From Avibacterium sp. 21-586 (GTDB taxonomy: Bacteria; Pseudomonadota; Gammaproteobacteria; Enterobacterales; Pasteurellaceae), in assembly GCF_026226775.1 (NCBI RefSeq), contig NZ_JAKKOD010000001.1, forward strand, positions 682,001 to 746,000: 64,000 bases of DNA, written 5' to 3'. This document shows positions 50,515 to 60,062 of the stretch, piece after piece (within the stretch, counting starts at the first letter, position 1; each line of letters begins with the position of its first letter). Both the position numbers and the translations under genes were made by a program. The notes under the pieces were generated by a model. It was given only the letters and a program-made list of their open reading frames with translations, was not told where the DNA came from and made no database searches.

Positions 50515-52162
50515 TTAAATATGACGAGTGTATTTCAATGGACGAGGATACGCATCAGCGATAGCCCATAACTTTCCACCGTTTAAAGTGATCTGTAAGG
50601 CGTAAAATTTGCTGCTATCCAGTTTGTCATAAGGGGCATTTTGCCAACTTAGCTCATACCAGCCATCTGCACTTTTGCTTAGCACGGATTTATCCGCTTC
50701 AAATCCCTCTTGCTGCACTTTGCCGTTGCGATCTAACAATGCGACTTGACAGCTTTCACCCGCATTTAGTTCTAAAAGTAACCGCACTTTTTTCTGCGGG
50801 AAGTTCAATCCTTGTGTGGTGATCACGCAAGGTTTAGCTGGATCACGCGCGGTATAATAGGCAAATTTATCTTTTTCAATATAACCTCGACCAAGTGCAG
50901 TTTCTCGCCAACCAGTATGTTTACCTTTACCGCCCATATAGTAGAAAACTAACTTATTATCTTGTTCTAAAGGTAGGGCTGAGAAAATCACATTACTATC
51001 AAACTCCCCGTCTGGATAACCTTTCCCTTCACTACCGTGTGGAATAAAAGTGGAATCATCATCTGGAGCACAAGGGATAAAACGATCTAACGTGGTCGTC
51101 CAGTGCAACTCAAGATCAACATTATCTTGTTGTTTCAGACTATTATCACCATCACGGAAAATTGAGGCTAACCCGAGATAAATCCCTTCATATTGAAAAA
51201 CAGGCATTGAGTAAACTTGGTCAAAAAAGCCTCGACCTCGATGCAACTCTTTTGGTGGTGTCCAGTGGTAAAAGTCTTTTGAACGAGAAATTGCACTGAC
51301 ACGGATATTGTTATCCCATAAACGTGTAATCAACACATACTCATTGGTGCGAGGATCAATAAATACCGAATTATGGCAATCTCCGCCTGGTACTGGCGAT
51401 TTACTCTCTTGTGGCCAAACTTGTAACTCGCTAAAATGAATCCCATCTGCCGAAAAAGCGACACATAAATTTGCCTTACCTTTTATCTCTTGTAAGGTAA
51501 TCAATTTATAACGGCGGCTTGGATCACGCTCTTTTGCATCATATAGCACACCCGTTCCTTGCACATCACGCAAAATAAGGTTATTGTCTTTCGAGCCTTC
51601 AAATTCAACCAAGCCTAAATTTGGCTTCGTCCAATGAATACCATCTTTTGATTCTGCATAGGCTAACCCTGTTTTACGTCCCTTAATCACATAAGGTCCT
51701 TTTTTGCGTGCTTCTGGTGTGGTATTTAATGAATGATCATCTTTCACAAATAGCGTGTAATAGAGACGGTAAAGTTTGGCTTGCGGATCGTAAATTACAT
51801 TAGGATAGCCGTTATCGAAACGTGGCTCCCACAATTTGCGTGGCGTTTCAAATTGTCCTTCAATTAATAACGCCCCTTGTGGATCTTTATGAAATGTTCC
51901 CATCTTAACAATACAGTTAGACATAATATGGCCATTCCATAATCCCGTATCAAAAGCATAGAATTTATTCTGCTGGGCAGGATCAGGCAGTGCAGGAAAA
52001 TCACTTGTGTTTAAACAAGTAGTTTGTTCTGTTTGATTAGCAAAAGAAAGATTAGGTAGGACACTCAGTGCAGCGACACCACCCGCTAACGAAAAAAGTT
52101 GGCGGCGATTTAATTCAGGTGCTATGTTTGTTTGTTTGTTTGTTTGTTTGTTTGTTTGTCAT
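50515..52162 (-). CDS. Phase-variable Tat-exported beta-propeller glycosidase-like protein (currently OFF)
   Basis: Translation begins at ATG 52160-52162, with GGGGG eight bases upstream, and enters eight CAAA units (52158-52127). With eight units it meets a TGA after 15 codons. Losing one unit or gaining two would join it to a long frame that reads IAPELNRRQLFSLAGGVAALSV, a twin-arginine signal peptide, and then about 500 residues to the stop at 50515 (547 residues with seven units). The mature part carries beta-propeller repeats (NGYPNVIYDPQAKLYRLYYT, GLAYAESKDGIHWTKP, VAFSADGIHFSE) like GH32/GH43-type glycosidases. Specificity unknown. An internal ATG at 51924 would lack the signal. Confidence 0.8.
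52127..52158. repeat. Tetranucleotide tract (TTTG)8, translational ON/OFF switch
   Basis: Eight perfect TTTG units on the plus strand (CAAA on the coding strand) lie four bases inside the start codon of the Tat-exported protein. Tetranucleotide tracts in the first codons are the standard contingency device of Haemophilus surface genes. Frame arithmetic gives ON at 7 or 10 units and OFF at 8 or 9. Confidence 0.92.
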
Positions 52163-52571
52163 ATAGGTTACCCCCTAGTGGTTAAAAAGATACAGTTATG
52201 TTAAGTAACATACTGAAAAAAAGATGAAAATAAAGTTTGAATTTTTAAAAATGTGATCTAACTCGCAAAAATAAAGCAAAACTCCAATATAAAAATAAAA
52301 ATAAAAAAAAACACCAAAGAAAAACTCCCCCCTCCTTTAGATAGAATAAAGTGCGGTAAATTTTGTTAAATTTATACTCAAAAACCCAAAATACGATACA
52401 AATTACAAGCAACTTTAATAAAAAATGATTGCAACAAGAAGCAATCTAAGGTATATCTTTATCCCGTCTGTAAAATTTTTGTTAATTTTGGGACTCACAA
52501 CATCTTATCGGTGAACTTTAACTATCATAGATTCGCCTTTAATAGGAATTTAATATCCAAAAGGAGTAAAA
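52163..52571. other. Divergent intergenic region
   Basis: No gene is seen between the phase-variable gene and the TAXI gene. It contains the ribosome site of the former, a long A-rich stretch (52280-52325), an uptake signal (AAGTGCGGT at 52350) and the promoter region of the TAXI gene, where AAAAGGAG precedes the ATG. Confidence 0.6.
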
Positions 52572-53534
52572 ATGAAAAAATTATTAAAACTCTCTCTTAT
52601 CGCGGGCCTAGCAGCCACCTCTTTTTCTGTGCAAGCGGAAGATCAGTTTGTTACCATCGGTACAGGTGGTCAGACTGGGGTTTACTATGTGGTTGGTCAA
52701 TCAATCTGTCAATTAGTGAATCGTGATACCGCAAAAACTCATATTAAATGTAACGCACCATCAACAGGTGCTTCTGTGGCAAACTTAAATGCAATTGCGG
52801 CAGATCAAATGGAAATGGGCATTGCGCAATCAGACTGGCAATATCACGCTTACCACGGTACTAGCTCCTTTGCGGGTAAGAAAAATGATAAATTGCGTGC
52901 AGTGTTCTCAATTCATCCTGAGCCGTTCACCTTAATGGCGCGTGATGATGCTAATATTAATTCTTTTGATGATTTAAAAGGTAAACGCGTGAACGTTGGG
53001 GATCCTGGATCTGGTACGCGTGCAACAATGAACGTGATTTTGGCAGCAAAAGGTTGGACAGACAAAGAATTCAAAGTAGCGTCTGAATTAAAACCAGCAG
53101 AGATGGCATCTGTAATGTGTGATAACAATCTTGATGCGATTACCTATAACGTAGGCCACCCAAATGGTGCATTAAAAGAGGCCGCGGCTTCTTGTAATGC
53201 TCATCTTGTTCCTGTAGCTGGTGAAGCGATTGATCGTTTAGTGGCAGCAAATCCGTACTATGCCAAAGCAACTATTCCAGGTGGGTTATACCGTGGCACA
53301 GATAATCCAGTGGAAACTTTCGGGGTATATGCGACCCTAGTAACATCTTCAGATGTACCTGATGACAAAGTTTACACCGTTGTAAAAGCAGTGTTTGACA
53401 ACTTCGATCGTTTCAAACGTTTACACCCAGCCTTCGCTAATCTTAAAGAAGAAGAAATGATTAAAAACGCACTTTCTGCGCCATTACACGAAGGTGCAGT
53501 GCGTTACTATAAAGAACGCGGTTGGTTAAAATAA
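52572..53534 (+). CDS. TRAP transporter substrate-binding protein, TAXI family
   Basis: 320 residues. Signal peptide 1-22 (cleaved after VQA) and then the TAXI signature VTIGTGGQTGVYYVVGQSICQLVN. Also present are GASVANLNAIAADQMEMGIAQSDWQYHAYHG and the GDPGSGTRATMNVIL block. The periplasmic receptor delivers a small organic anion (family members bind glutamate or related acids) to the membrane subunit encoded next. AAAAGGAG precedes the ATG. Confidence 0.93.
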   Translation: MKKLLKLSLIAGLAATSFSVQAEDQFVTIGTGGQTGVYYVVGQSICQLVNRDTAKTHIKCNAPSTGASVANLNAIAADQMEMGIAQSDWQYHAYHGTSSFAGKKNDKLRAVFSIHPEPFTLMARDDANINSFDDLKGKRVNVGDPGSGTRATMNVILAAKGWTDKEFKVASELKPAEMASVMCDNNLDAITYNVGHPNGALKEAAASCNAHLVPVAGEAIDRLVAANPYYAKATIPGGLYRGTDNPVETFGVYATLVTSSDVPDDKVYTVVKAVFDNFDRFKRLHPAFANLKEEEMIKNALSAPLHEGAVRYYKERGWLK

Positions 53535-53551
53535 TCTAATCCTAACTATTT

Positions 53552-53575
53552 AGGCAGGCTTAGCCCTGCCTTTTT
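53552..53575 (+). terminator. Terminator between TAXI receptor gene and permease gene
   Basis: AGGCAGG and CCTGCCT pair around CTTAGC and are followed by TTTTT. It probably lets the receptor be made in excess over the permease by partial termination. Confidence 0.75.
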
Positions 53576-53611
53576 CCGTTTTCATTAGCTTAAAATTTTT
53601 CGGGAGATTCT

Positions 53612-56248
53612 ATGTCAGAATCCACAAAACAAATGGATTACGATGATCTGCAAGATATGGTCGCCTCCAATGATTCAGGCGGGCGCAATCCAACTGGATT
53701 TAGCAAGAAACTGATTGTAATCACAGCAATTTTATGGTCTGTGTTTCAACTTTATTACACCTCCCCTTTACCATTTTGGTTACAAGAAGTGGTACGCAAT
53801 TGGGGATTAGATATTAACGTGGTAATCGATGATACCAAAGCAAGATCGATCCACCTTGCCTTTGCGTTATTCTTGGCCTATTTATCTTTCCCAGCCTTTG
53901 CTACTTCACCTAAGCATCGTATTCCGTTGTTAGATTGGTTTTTTGCCACCCTTGGGGCATTTTTAGGTGCATATTACATTTTCTTCTATGAAGGCTTGGT
54001 AACACGTTTTGGCGCGCCAAATACGCAAGACATTATTGCCGGTTGTCTAGGCGTGTTATTGCTTTTAGAAGCCTGTCGCCGTAGTCTTGGCTTACCTTTG
54101 GTGATTATCGCTAGTGTATTTTTAGCTTATAACTATTTTGGACAATTCCTACCAACCGATTGGATCATCAGCCACCGCTCAGGCTCACTTGCACAAATGG
54201 TGAACCAACAATGGGTAACCACTGAAGGCGTATTTGGTGTGGCATTAGGGGTTTCCACCAAATATGTGTTCCTTTTTGTATTATTTGGTGCGTTGCTCGA
54301 TAAAGCCGGTGCCGGTAACTATTTCATTAAAACCGCTTTCGCTTACTTAGGGCATCTGCGCGGAGGGCCGGCAAAAGCTGCCGTGGTTTCATCAGGCTTA
54401 ACTGGGCTAATTTCAGGTTCATCTATTGCTAACGTGGTAACCACGGGAACCTTCACCATTCCAATGATGAAACGCGTAGGCTTTTCAGCAGAAAAAGCAG
54501 GTGCGGTAGAAGTGGCTTCATCAGTAAATGGACAAATTATGCCACCTGTAATGGGGGCTGCGGCTTTCTTGATGATCGAATATGTCAATATGCCATATAG
54601 CCAGCTCATCACCTATGCTGCACTGCCTGCACTGATTTCTTACATAGCATTGGTTTATATCGTGCATTTAGAAGCATTAAAAATGAACTTGCACGGCTTG
54701 CCAAGAACCGATCCGCCAAATCCATTCTTAGTCACCTTGCTAAAATTGGTCAGCACCATTTTAGTGGTGATCGGCTTAGTAATTGGTGTGAAATTTGGCT
54801 TAGGCTGGTTGAAAACCGTTGCGCCTGATCATAGTTTCTTAATCGTTGCGGGGCTATTGGCGTTGATTTATCTCGCTTTAATTCGCCGTGTGGCACAATT
54901 CCCCGATTTAGAAATTGATGATCCTAATTCACCAGTGGTAAAACTGCCTTCCGCCAAACCAACGGTAAATGCAGGATTGCATTATTTAATTCCTGTTGTC
55001 GTGCTAATTTGGTGCTTAATGGTCGAAATGCTTTCACCGGGGCTATCTGCTTTCTGGGGAACAGTTACCTTGATGATCATTTTAGTCACTCAGCATCCGT
55101 TACTAAACTTCTTCCGTAACAAACCGATCACGAAAGATCTGTTTAAACAAGGCGTTGATTCCCTTGTTGATGGTTTAGAAACAGGCGCACGCAATATGAT
55201 CGGTATTGGCATCGCCACAGCAACAGCGGGAATTATTGTCGGAGTGGTTTCACTCACTGGTTTTGGTGTACAGCTTTCCGGCATTATCGAAATGCTCTCA
55301 ATGGGTAACATCTTACTTATGCTTATCCTTGTGGCGATATTCAGCTTAATTCTAGGAATGGGCTTACCAACCACTGCCAACTATATCGTGGTGTCATCTT
55401 TAATGGCGCTAGTTATCGTAGAAGTGGGTAAACAAAATGGCTTAATCGTACCGCTGATTGCTGTGCATTTATTCGTGTTCTACTTCGGGATTATGGCAGA
55501 TGTAACCCCACCTGTGGGGCTGGCCTCTTTCGCTGCTGCGGCAGTATCAGGTGGTAGCCCAATAAAAACAGGTTTAGTGGCATTCTTTTACAGCCTAAGA
55601 ACGGCAATCTTGCCATTCTTGTTCATCTTTAATACGGATCTGTTATTAATTGATGTGGGCTGGGCAAAAGGCATACTGGTTGCGGTGGTGTCCACCATTG
55701 CCATACTCGCCTTTACTTCCGCCACAATGAATTATTTCATCACTAAGAATAAAGTGTGGGAAACCCTTGCCCTTATTTTTGCGGCATTTATTATTTTCCG
55801 CCCTGGCTTCTTTATGGAATATATTTCGCCAACGTCTTATCATATTGAGCCAGTTCATTTGGCACAAGAGTTAGGAAAAGTGCCAGTTGATGAAAAAATT
55901 ACCGTCAAAGTGGCAGGCACCAATCCTTATGGAAAACAAATTGAGTTCTATTCTGAACTCAGCGTGCCAGAAGGAAAAACCGGTGAAGAGCGCCTGAATA
56001 AACTCGGCTTAACCTTGCTCAATACAGGTGAAACCATTGAAATTGATGGCAACACTACAGAAAAAGTAATTATTGATATGGTTGAAATTGATTCTCCTGC
56101 CGCCAAAGCAGGCTTAAATTGGGATCAAACCCTACTCGATATTTCTTTACCAAAAGTGGCTATCGCCAAAGAATGGATGTTCATTCCAGGCTTGTTGATT
56201 ATTCTCCTTGTTGGATTTAATCAACGCCGTAGAACGAAAAAGCAATAA
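53612..56248 (+). CDS. TRAP transporter fused permease (4TM + 12TM) with C-terminal DUF3394-like domain
   Basis: 878 residues with roughly 18-20 membrane segments. The TRAP large-subunit core includes GGPAKAAVVSSGLTGLISGSSIANVVTTGTFTIPMMKRVG and GMGLPTTANYIVVSSLMALV, then DVTPPVGLASFAAAAVSGG. The small-subunit-like part is fused at the N-terminus (about 30-160). The C-terminal soluble domain (about 730-845) with EIDSPAAKAGLNWDQTLLDI looks PDZ-like, as in DUF3394. It drives uptake by a Na+ gradient with the TAXI receptor. Confidence 0.93.
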   Translation: MSESTKQMDYDDLQDMVASNDSGGRNPTGFSKKLIVITAILWSVFQLYYTSPLPFWLQEVVRNWGLDINVVIDDTKARSIHLAFALFLAYLSFPAFATSPKHRIPLLDWFFATLGAFLGAYYIFFYEGLVTRFGAPNTQDIIAGCLGVLLLLEACRRSLGLPLVIIASVFLAYNYFGQFLPTDWIISHRSGSLAQMVNQQWVTTEGVFGVALGVSTKYVFLFVLFGALLDKAGAGNYFIKTAFAYLGHLRGGPAKAAVVSSGLTGLISGSSIANVVTTGTFTIPMMKRVGFSAEKAGAVEVASSVNGQIMPPVMGAAAFLMIEYVNMPYSQLITYAALPALISYIALVYIVHLEALKMNLHGLPRTDPPNPFLVTLLKLVSTILVVIGLVIGVKFGLGWLKTVAPDHSFLIVAGLLALIYLALIRRVAQFPDLEIDDPNSPVVKLPSAKPTVNAGLHYLIPVVVLIWCLMVEMLSPGLSAFWGTVTLMIILVTQHPLLNFFRNKPITKDLFKQGVDSLVDGLETGARNMIGIGIATATAGIIVGVVSLTGFGVQLSGIIEMLSMGNILLMLILVAIFSLILGMGLPTTANYIVVSSLMALVIVEVGKQNGLIVPLIAVHLFVFYFGIMADVTPPVGLASFAAAAVSGGSPIKTGLVAFFYSLRTAILPFLFIFNTDLLLIDVGWAKGILVAVVSTIAILAFTSATMNYFITKNKVWETLALIFAAFIIFRPGFFMEYISPTSYHIEPVHLAQELGKVPVDEKITVKVAGTNPYGKQIEFYSELSVPEGKTGEERLNKLGLTLLNTGETIEIDGNTTEKVIIDMVEIDSPAAKAGLNWDQTLLDISLPKVAIAKEWMFIPGLLIILLVGFNQRRRTKKQ

Positions 56249-56251
56249 AAA

Positions 56252-56286
56252 ATTGACCGCACTTTGCGCTTAAAGTGCGGTCAAAA
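56252..56286 (+). terminator. Inverted uptake-signal pair acting as terminator after the TRAP permease gene
   Basis: TTGACCGCACTTT, GCGCTT and AAAGTGCGGTCAA form a 13-bp stem and are followed by AATTTT. Both arms are complete uptake signals. Confidence 0.85.
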
Positions 56287-56348
56287 TTTTATGAAATTTC
56301 CTAAAAATGTAAAACGCAGAAACCGCAACCCAGTAAAAGGATCTTATT

Positions 56349-56774
56349 ATGTACAACAAACTGCTTATCGCCATTGATCTAAGCAATCTCAAAAGCGCAA
56401 AATATGTGGTGGATACCGCCCTTCAGCTCACCAACCACAATCCTAACGCTATTTACCGTGTCGCTACCATTATCGAACCGATTGACGACAGCTTTATCTC
56501 CGCGTTCTTACCAAAAAACTTTGATAAATCCGTCATCGAAGAAGCTAACAAAACCCTACACGACTTCACTAAAGCTCACTTTCCACAAGGCTCAAAAGTT
56601 CAGCATATTGTCGCTCACGGCACGATCTACGAAGAAATTAACCGTATCGCCGATGAAAAAGAAGTGGATCTGATCATTATGCTCGCCAGCAGCAAACCTA
56701 ATGCCAAAGGATTAAGTAGCAACACCGTAAAAGTGGCGCGCCATGGCAATAAACCAATTTTAATCTTACGATAA
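56349..56774 (+). CDS. Universal stress protein (UspA superfamily)
   Basis: 141 residues. The start MYNKLLIAIDLSN and the C-terminal block (DLIIMLASSKPNAKGLSSNTVKVARHGNKPILILR) are the UspA fold; the ATP-binding G-2x-G-9x-G(S/T) pattern is incomplete. USP genes often accompany TRAP-TAXI loci, and the gene lies 100 bases after the permease gene, past a terminator. Confidence 0.9.
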   Translation: MYNKLLIAIDLSNLKSAKYVVDTALQLTNHNPNAIYRVATIIEPIDDSFISAFLPKNFDKSVIEEANKTLHDFTKAHFPQGSKVQHIVAHGTIYEEINRIADEKEVDLIIMLASSKPNAKGLSSNTVKVARHGNKPILILR

Positions 56775-56788
56775 TTGTAATAAATCAG

Positions 56789-56814
56789 AAAAAGCGGATA
56801 TGTCCGCTTTTTTA
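56789..56814 (+). terminator. Terminator after the universal stress protein gene
   Basis: AAAAAGCGGA, TATG and TCCGCTTTTT followed by T. Confidence 0.85.
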
Positions 56815-56954
56815 TTACAATATTTTCTCTCTAAATAAAAGTATATTGTTAAAGTATAGCTTCTAGATAACCACAAAACCTGTTTAAGCTAAGATATCTC
56901 AGCGAAAAAATCGTCTAAGTATTCACTAAGAAAGAGAAAGCCTAGTTAGCACCG

Positions 56955-56992
56955 CAATAAAAACAAACCTACAATAGAACATCATAGGTTTG
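56955..56992 (-). terminator. Terminator of glyA
   Basis: On the minus strand CAAACCTA and TAGGTTTG pair around a 13-base loop and are followed by TTTTTATT. It lies about 60 bases past the glyA stop. Confidence 0.7.
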
Positions 56993-57049
56993 CCATTAAT
57001 CTGATTTTTTCAAAATAGAAACGTTTTTTCTTATTAAAATACAGAAAAA

Positions 57050-58312
57050 TTATGCATAAACCGGCAAACGTTTACAGATGTCTAGCACTTTCGCTTTTGT
57101 TGCTGCGATAACGTCTGCTTCGTTTTCTTTACCCACAGCATCAAGCACATCACACATCCAGCCTGCTAGCTCTTTCACTTCCGCTTCTTTAAAACCACGG
57201 CGAGTAACTGAAGGTGTGCCTACACGAATCCCTGAGGTGATAAACGGTTTTTGTGGATCATTTGGTACAGCATTTTTGTTTACCGTAATGTTTGCTTTGC
57301 CTAATGCGGCATCGGCGGCTTTCCCGGTTAAACCGTGGCTCACTAAATCCACTAAGAATAAATGGTTTTCTGTGCCGTTAGACACCACGTTATAACCACG
57401 CTGTTTAAACACTTCCACCATCGCTTTTGCGTTTTTCACTACTTGTTGCTGATAAGCTTTAAACTCTGGCTCAAGGGCTTCTTTAAAACACACCGCTTTG
57501 GCTGCTATAACGTGAACCAATGGACCACCTTGACCAGCGGGGAAAACGGCGCTGTTTAATTTTTTGTAAAGCTCTTCATCACCGCCTTTGGCTAAAATCA
57601 AGCCACCACGCGGACCGCCCAAGGTTTTGTGCGTTGTGGTTGTCACAACGTGGGCGTGCGGTAATGGGTTAGGATAAACCCCTGCTGCAATTAAGCCGGC
57701 AACGTGCGCCATATCCACGAATAAATAAGCACCCACTTCGTCAGCAATCTCACGCATTTTCGCCCAATCAACTACTTGAGAATAGGCAGAAAAACCACCC
57801 ACGATCATTTTTGGCTTAACGCGTAACGCTTGTTCACGCAATGCGTCATAATCAATTACGCCTTCATCGGTGATGCCATATTGTTCTGCGTGATAAATTT
57901 TGCCAGAAAAGCTCACTGATGCACCGTGAGTTAAGTGACCACCGTGTGCTAAGCTCATTCCTAAAATAGTATCACCAGGGTTTAACAATGCCATATAAAC
58001 AGCGGCATTCGCTTGTGAACCAGAATGCGGTTGTACATTCGCATAATCTGCGCCAAATAATTCTTTTGCACGATCAATAGCCAGTTGCTCAAGAATATCC
58101 GCATATTCACAACCGCCGTAATAGCGTTTACCTGGATAACCTTCGGCATATTTATTGGTAAATTGAGAACCTTGCGCTTCCATTACACGTGGGCTGGCAT
58201 AGTTTTCTGATGCGATTAATTCAATATGCTCTTCTTGACGACGATTCTCATCTTGGATCGCTTGCCATAATACGGGATCATAATCAGCGATATTCATACT
58301 TCTTTTTAACAT
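57050..58312 (-). CDS. glyA: Serine hydroxymethyltransferase
   Basis: 420 residues beginning [13 protein letters not shown], as in the enteric enzyme. The pyridoxal-phosphate lysine is Lys229 in [29 protein letters not shown] and the YYGGCEYAD block are intact. It makes glycine and 5,10-methylene-THF from serine, supplying glycine to PurD and one-carbon units to PurH. It ends the purH-purD cluster, 121 bases after the phase-variable gene. Confidence 0.98.
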   Translation of the reverse strand: MLKRSMNIADYDPVLWQAIQDENRRQEEHIELIASENYASPRVMEAQGSQFTNKYAEGYPGKRYYGGCEYADILEQLAIDRAKELFGADYANVQPHSGSQANAAVYMALLNPGDTILGMSLAHGGHLTHGASVSFSGKIYHAEQYGITDEGVIDYDALREQALRVKPKMIVGGFSAYSQVVDWAKMREIADEVGAYLFVDMAHVAGLIAAGVYPNPLPHAHVVTTTTHKTLGGPRGGLILAKGGDEELYKKLNSAVFPAGQGGPLVHVIAAKAVCFKEALEPEFKAYQQQVVKNAKAMVEVFKQRGYNVVSNGTENHLFLVDLVSHGLTGKAADAALGKANITVNKNAVPNDPQKPFITSGIRVGTPSVTRRGFKEAEVKELAGWMCDVLDAVGKENEADVIAATKAKVLDICKRLPVYA

Positions 58313-58433
58313 TGTGTTTGTCCTCTTATAAATATGATTATTTAAGATTTAACTAGTTTAGCCTTTTTTCACTATCTTGTAATGAAAAATTAGGCTCAAA
58401 ATTTTCATTGCGATGATGAATATTATTCATATC

Positions 58434-58813
58434 CTATGATTGTCGCAATTCCTTTTTACAATTATTAATATAAAGCGAGATATCTTCTTCTTGGTAACCA
58501 AGCAATTTACCAATTTCTCGTTCTACCATAGGATCAAAGTGTCCTATACTTTTCTTCAATAGTTGCTCAAGCTGTCCTGCATATTTTTGATGAACAGGTC
58601 TAAATAGAATAAAGGCTCCCAACTCTATTGGAGTCTGCTTATCTTGAGGAACTAAAACAAGATAATTACAACGCCCCCCCCCCGTTCTATATAAGGTAAA
58701 AACGTACCTGGAACTCCCATATCATTAAAGAAAAGTGCTAACATTTTCTTTTTCGATAACATTAACTCAAGCTCTATTCCTTCGTGAGGGCCAATTTTTC
58801 CTTTACATATCAT
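58434..58813 (-). CDS. Unknown protein with a ten-base G tract in frame position, likely phase-variable (currently OFF)
   Basis: The ATG at 58811-58813 lies three bases after the stop of the DUF711 gene and starts MICKGKIGPHEGIELELMLSKKK...YIER. It then enters G10 (58683-58674). With ten Gs the frame runs to TAG about eight codons later. With 8 or 11 Gs it joins CNYLVLVPQDKQTPIELGAFILFRPVHQKYAG... to the stop at 58434, giving about 125-126 residues. I recognise no family; the protein is soluble, with no signal peptide. The continuous sense on both sides of the tract supports one gene. Confidence 0.7.
58674..58683. repeat. Homopolymer tract C10 (G10 on the coding strand)
   Basis: Ten consecutive Cs in AT-rich DNA inside the small ORF coupled to the DUF711 gene. 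Tracts of this length change by slippage at high rate; frame counting puts 10 in the OFF state, 8 and 11 ON. A sequencing error of one base is the main alternative. Confidence 0.85.
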
Positions 58814-58816
58814 AAA

Positions 58817-60034
58817 CTATGGTACAGCTAAAATGCGGCAATTACATAAATCATCGCTTTCAAACTCGGTCATTTCTCCTGCTACTTTATTAGGAATAGG
58901 GAATAACCTGACGGTAAGGGGCTTATTTAAACGAAACGCCATTGTGCCAGTATCACTCATTAATCCTGCGATTTGTTCAATGGTTGTCTCACCTGAAATT
59001 GGTACAGTATCTAAACCAATGCCGCATACGGCACTATAAGTGAGTAACGCTCGAATATCAAATTGCGATCTTTTTGTGCCTTCTGCTAATCCTAAATCTT
59101 CCGTTACGGCTAACATTAAACCCGAAAAGCCAACCAAATTAACATTTTTGATGGATTTGAACACGCGAGTGAGTAATTCAGATACCTCAACAGTGCCTGC
59201 TGCACCAAAATAAGGCACACCAAGTAATTCATAAACTTTTGTCATTGAATGGCAATTTTTTGATGGTGCTGCTGAGCTATCAAAACCCGCTAAGCTAAAA
59301 TGACCAGATAACGCAGATTTTACGGCATTTTGCACTTCATCAATGTGATATTGCAAAGCTTGAGACATTGCCACACTTGCTTGATGAAAGAACTGTTGGC
59401 GATTTTCACTACTTGGTAAATTTTCTAGCACATCCACTAATAAATCAGGAGTTTCTAGCCCAATTACCACAGCATTATCTAACTCACTGCGATGATAACC
59501 TGCGGGGAAATAAGGAATAAAAGGTTTACAATTAAAGTTCACGGTAAAATTAAAATTGCCTTCACCGCGTGGAGTTAATTCTGCAATTTTTTGCACCGCA
59601 CTTGCACAATCTAATAATAAATCATAATTTAGAAAGCCATTTTCATCGCGTTCCACATTCACGCAAGCGTTACATAAATCACCATAATCTGCGATTAACT
59701 CTGGTAATAAAGCAATCTCTTTTGCAGTTTTTGCCTCACCAATCGCAAAGCGAATACGTAATCCACTCTCATTTAATTCATTGAGCAAAGTTTTAAGCAA
59801 GGCTAAATCACGCTTTGCCGTATCAATGCTGGTCAAATCCAAATACTCCGTAAAAGGGTTGGTGATAATACGGATAGACTGAATTTCATAACCTTTTTGC
59901 TGAATAGCTGGAATAAGTAGGTCAAATTCCGCTTTCGCAATTTGTAGTTGTTGTTGCCATTGTGCTTTATCTTTAGTTAGGGATAAAAACAGGCTGATTG
60001 CTCTCACGCGGCAAAGTGATTTATCTTGATACAT
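58817..60034 (-). CDS. DUF711 (UPF0210) family protein inserted between purD and glyA
   Basis: 405 residues from the ATG at 60034, which has AAGGAGAAAT directly upstream; an in-frame earlier start (60103) would overlap purD and has none. The blocks IRIITNPFTEY, FPAGYHRSELDNAVVIGLETPD, SLAGFDSSAAPSKNC and FSGLMLAVTEDLGLA are typical of DUF711 proteins, which relate to the PFL-like fold but have no proven activity. It follows purD by 28 bases and is followed three bases later by the G-tract gene. Confidence 0.85.
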   Translation of the reverse strand: MYQDKSLCRVRAISLFLSLTKDKAQWQQQLQIAKAEFDLLIPAIQQKGYEIQSIRIITNPFTEYLDLTSIDTAKRDLALLKTLLNELNESGLRIRFAIGEAKTAKEIALLPELIADYGDLCNACVNVERDENGFLNYDLLLDCASAVQKIAELTPRGEGNFNFTVNFNCKPFIPYFPAGYHRSELDNAVVIGLETPDLLVDVLENLPSSENRQQFFHQASVAMSQALQYHIDEVQNAVKSALSGHFSLAGFDSSAAPSKNCHSMTKVYELLGVPYFGAAGTVEVSELLTRVFKSIKNVNLVGFSGLMLAVTEDLGLAEGTKRSQFDIRALLTYSAVCGIGLDTVPISGETTIEQIAGLMSDTGTMAFRLNKPLTVRLFPIPNKVAGEMTEFESDDLCNCRILAVP

Positions 60035-60062
60035 ATTTCTCCTTTTTCTTATTACTTCTCTA

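Noticed and set aside
51924..52162. Glycosidase-like gene starting simply at the internal ATG 51924
   Set aside because: The same frame extends upstream without a stop through a convincing Tat signal to the TTTG tract; the internal start would give an unexported, truncated enzyme.
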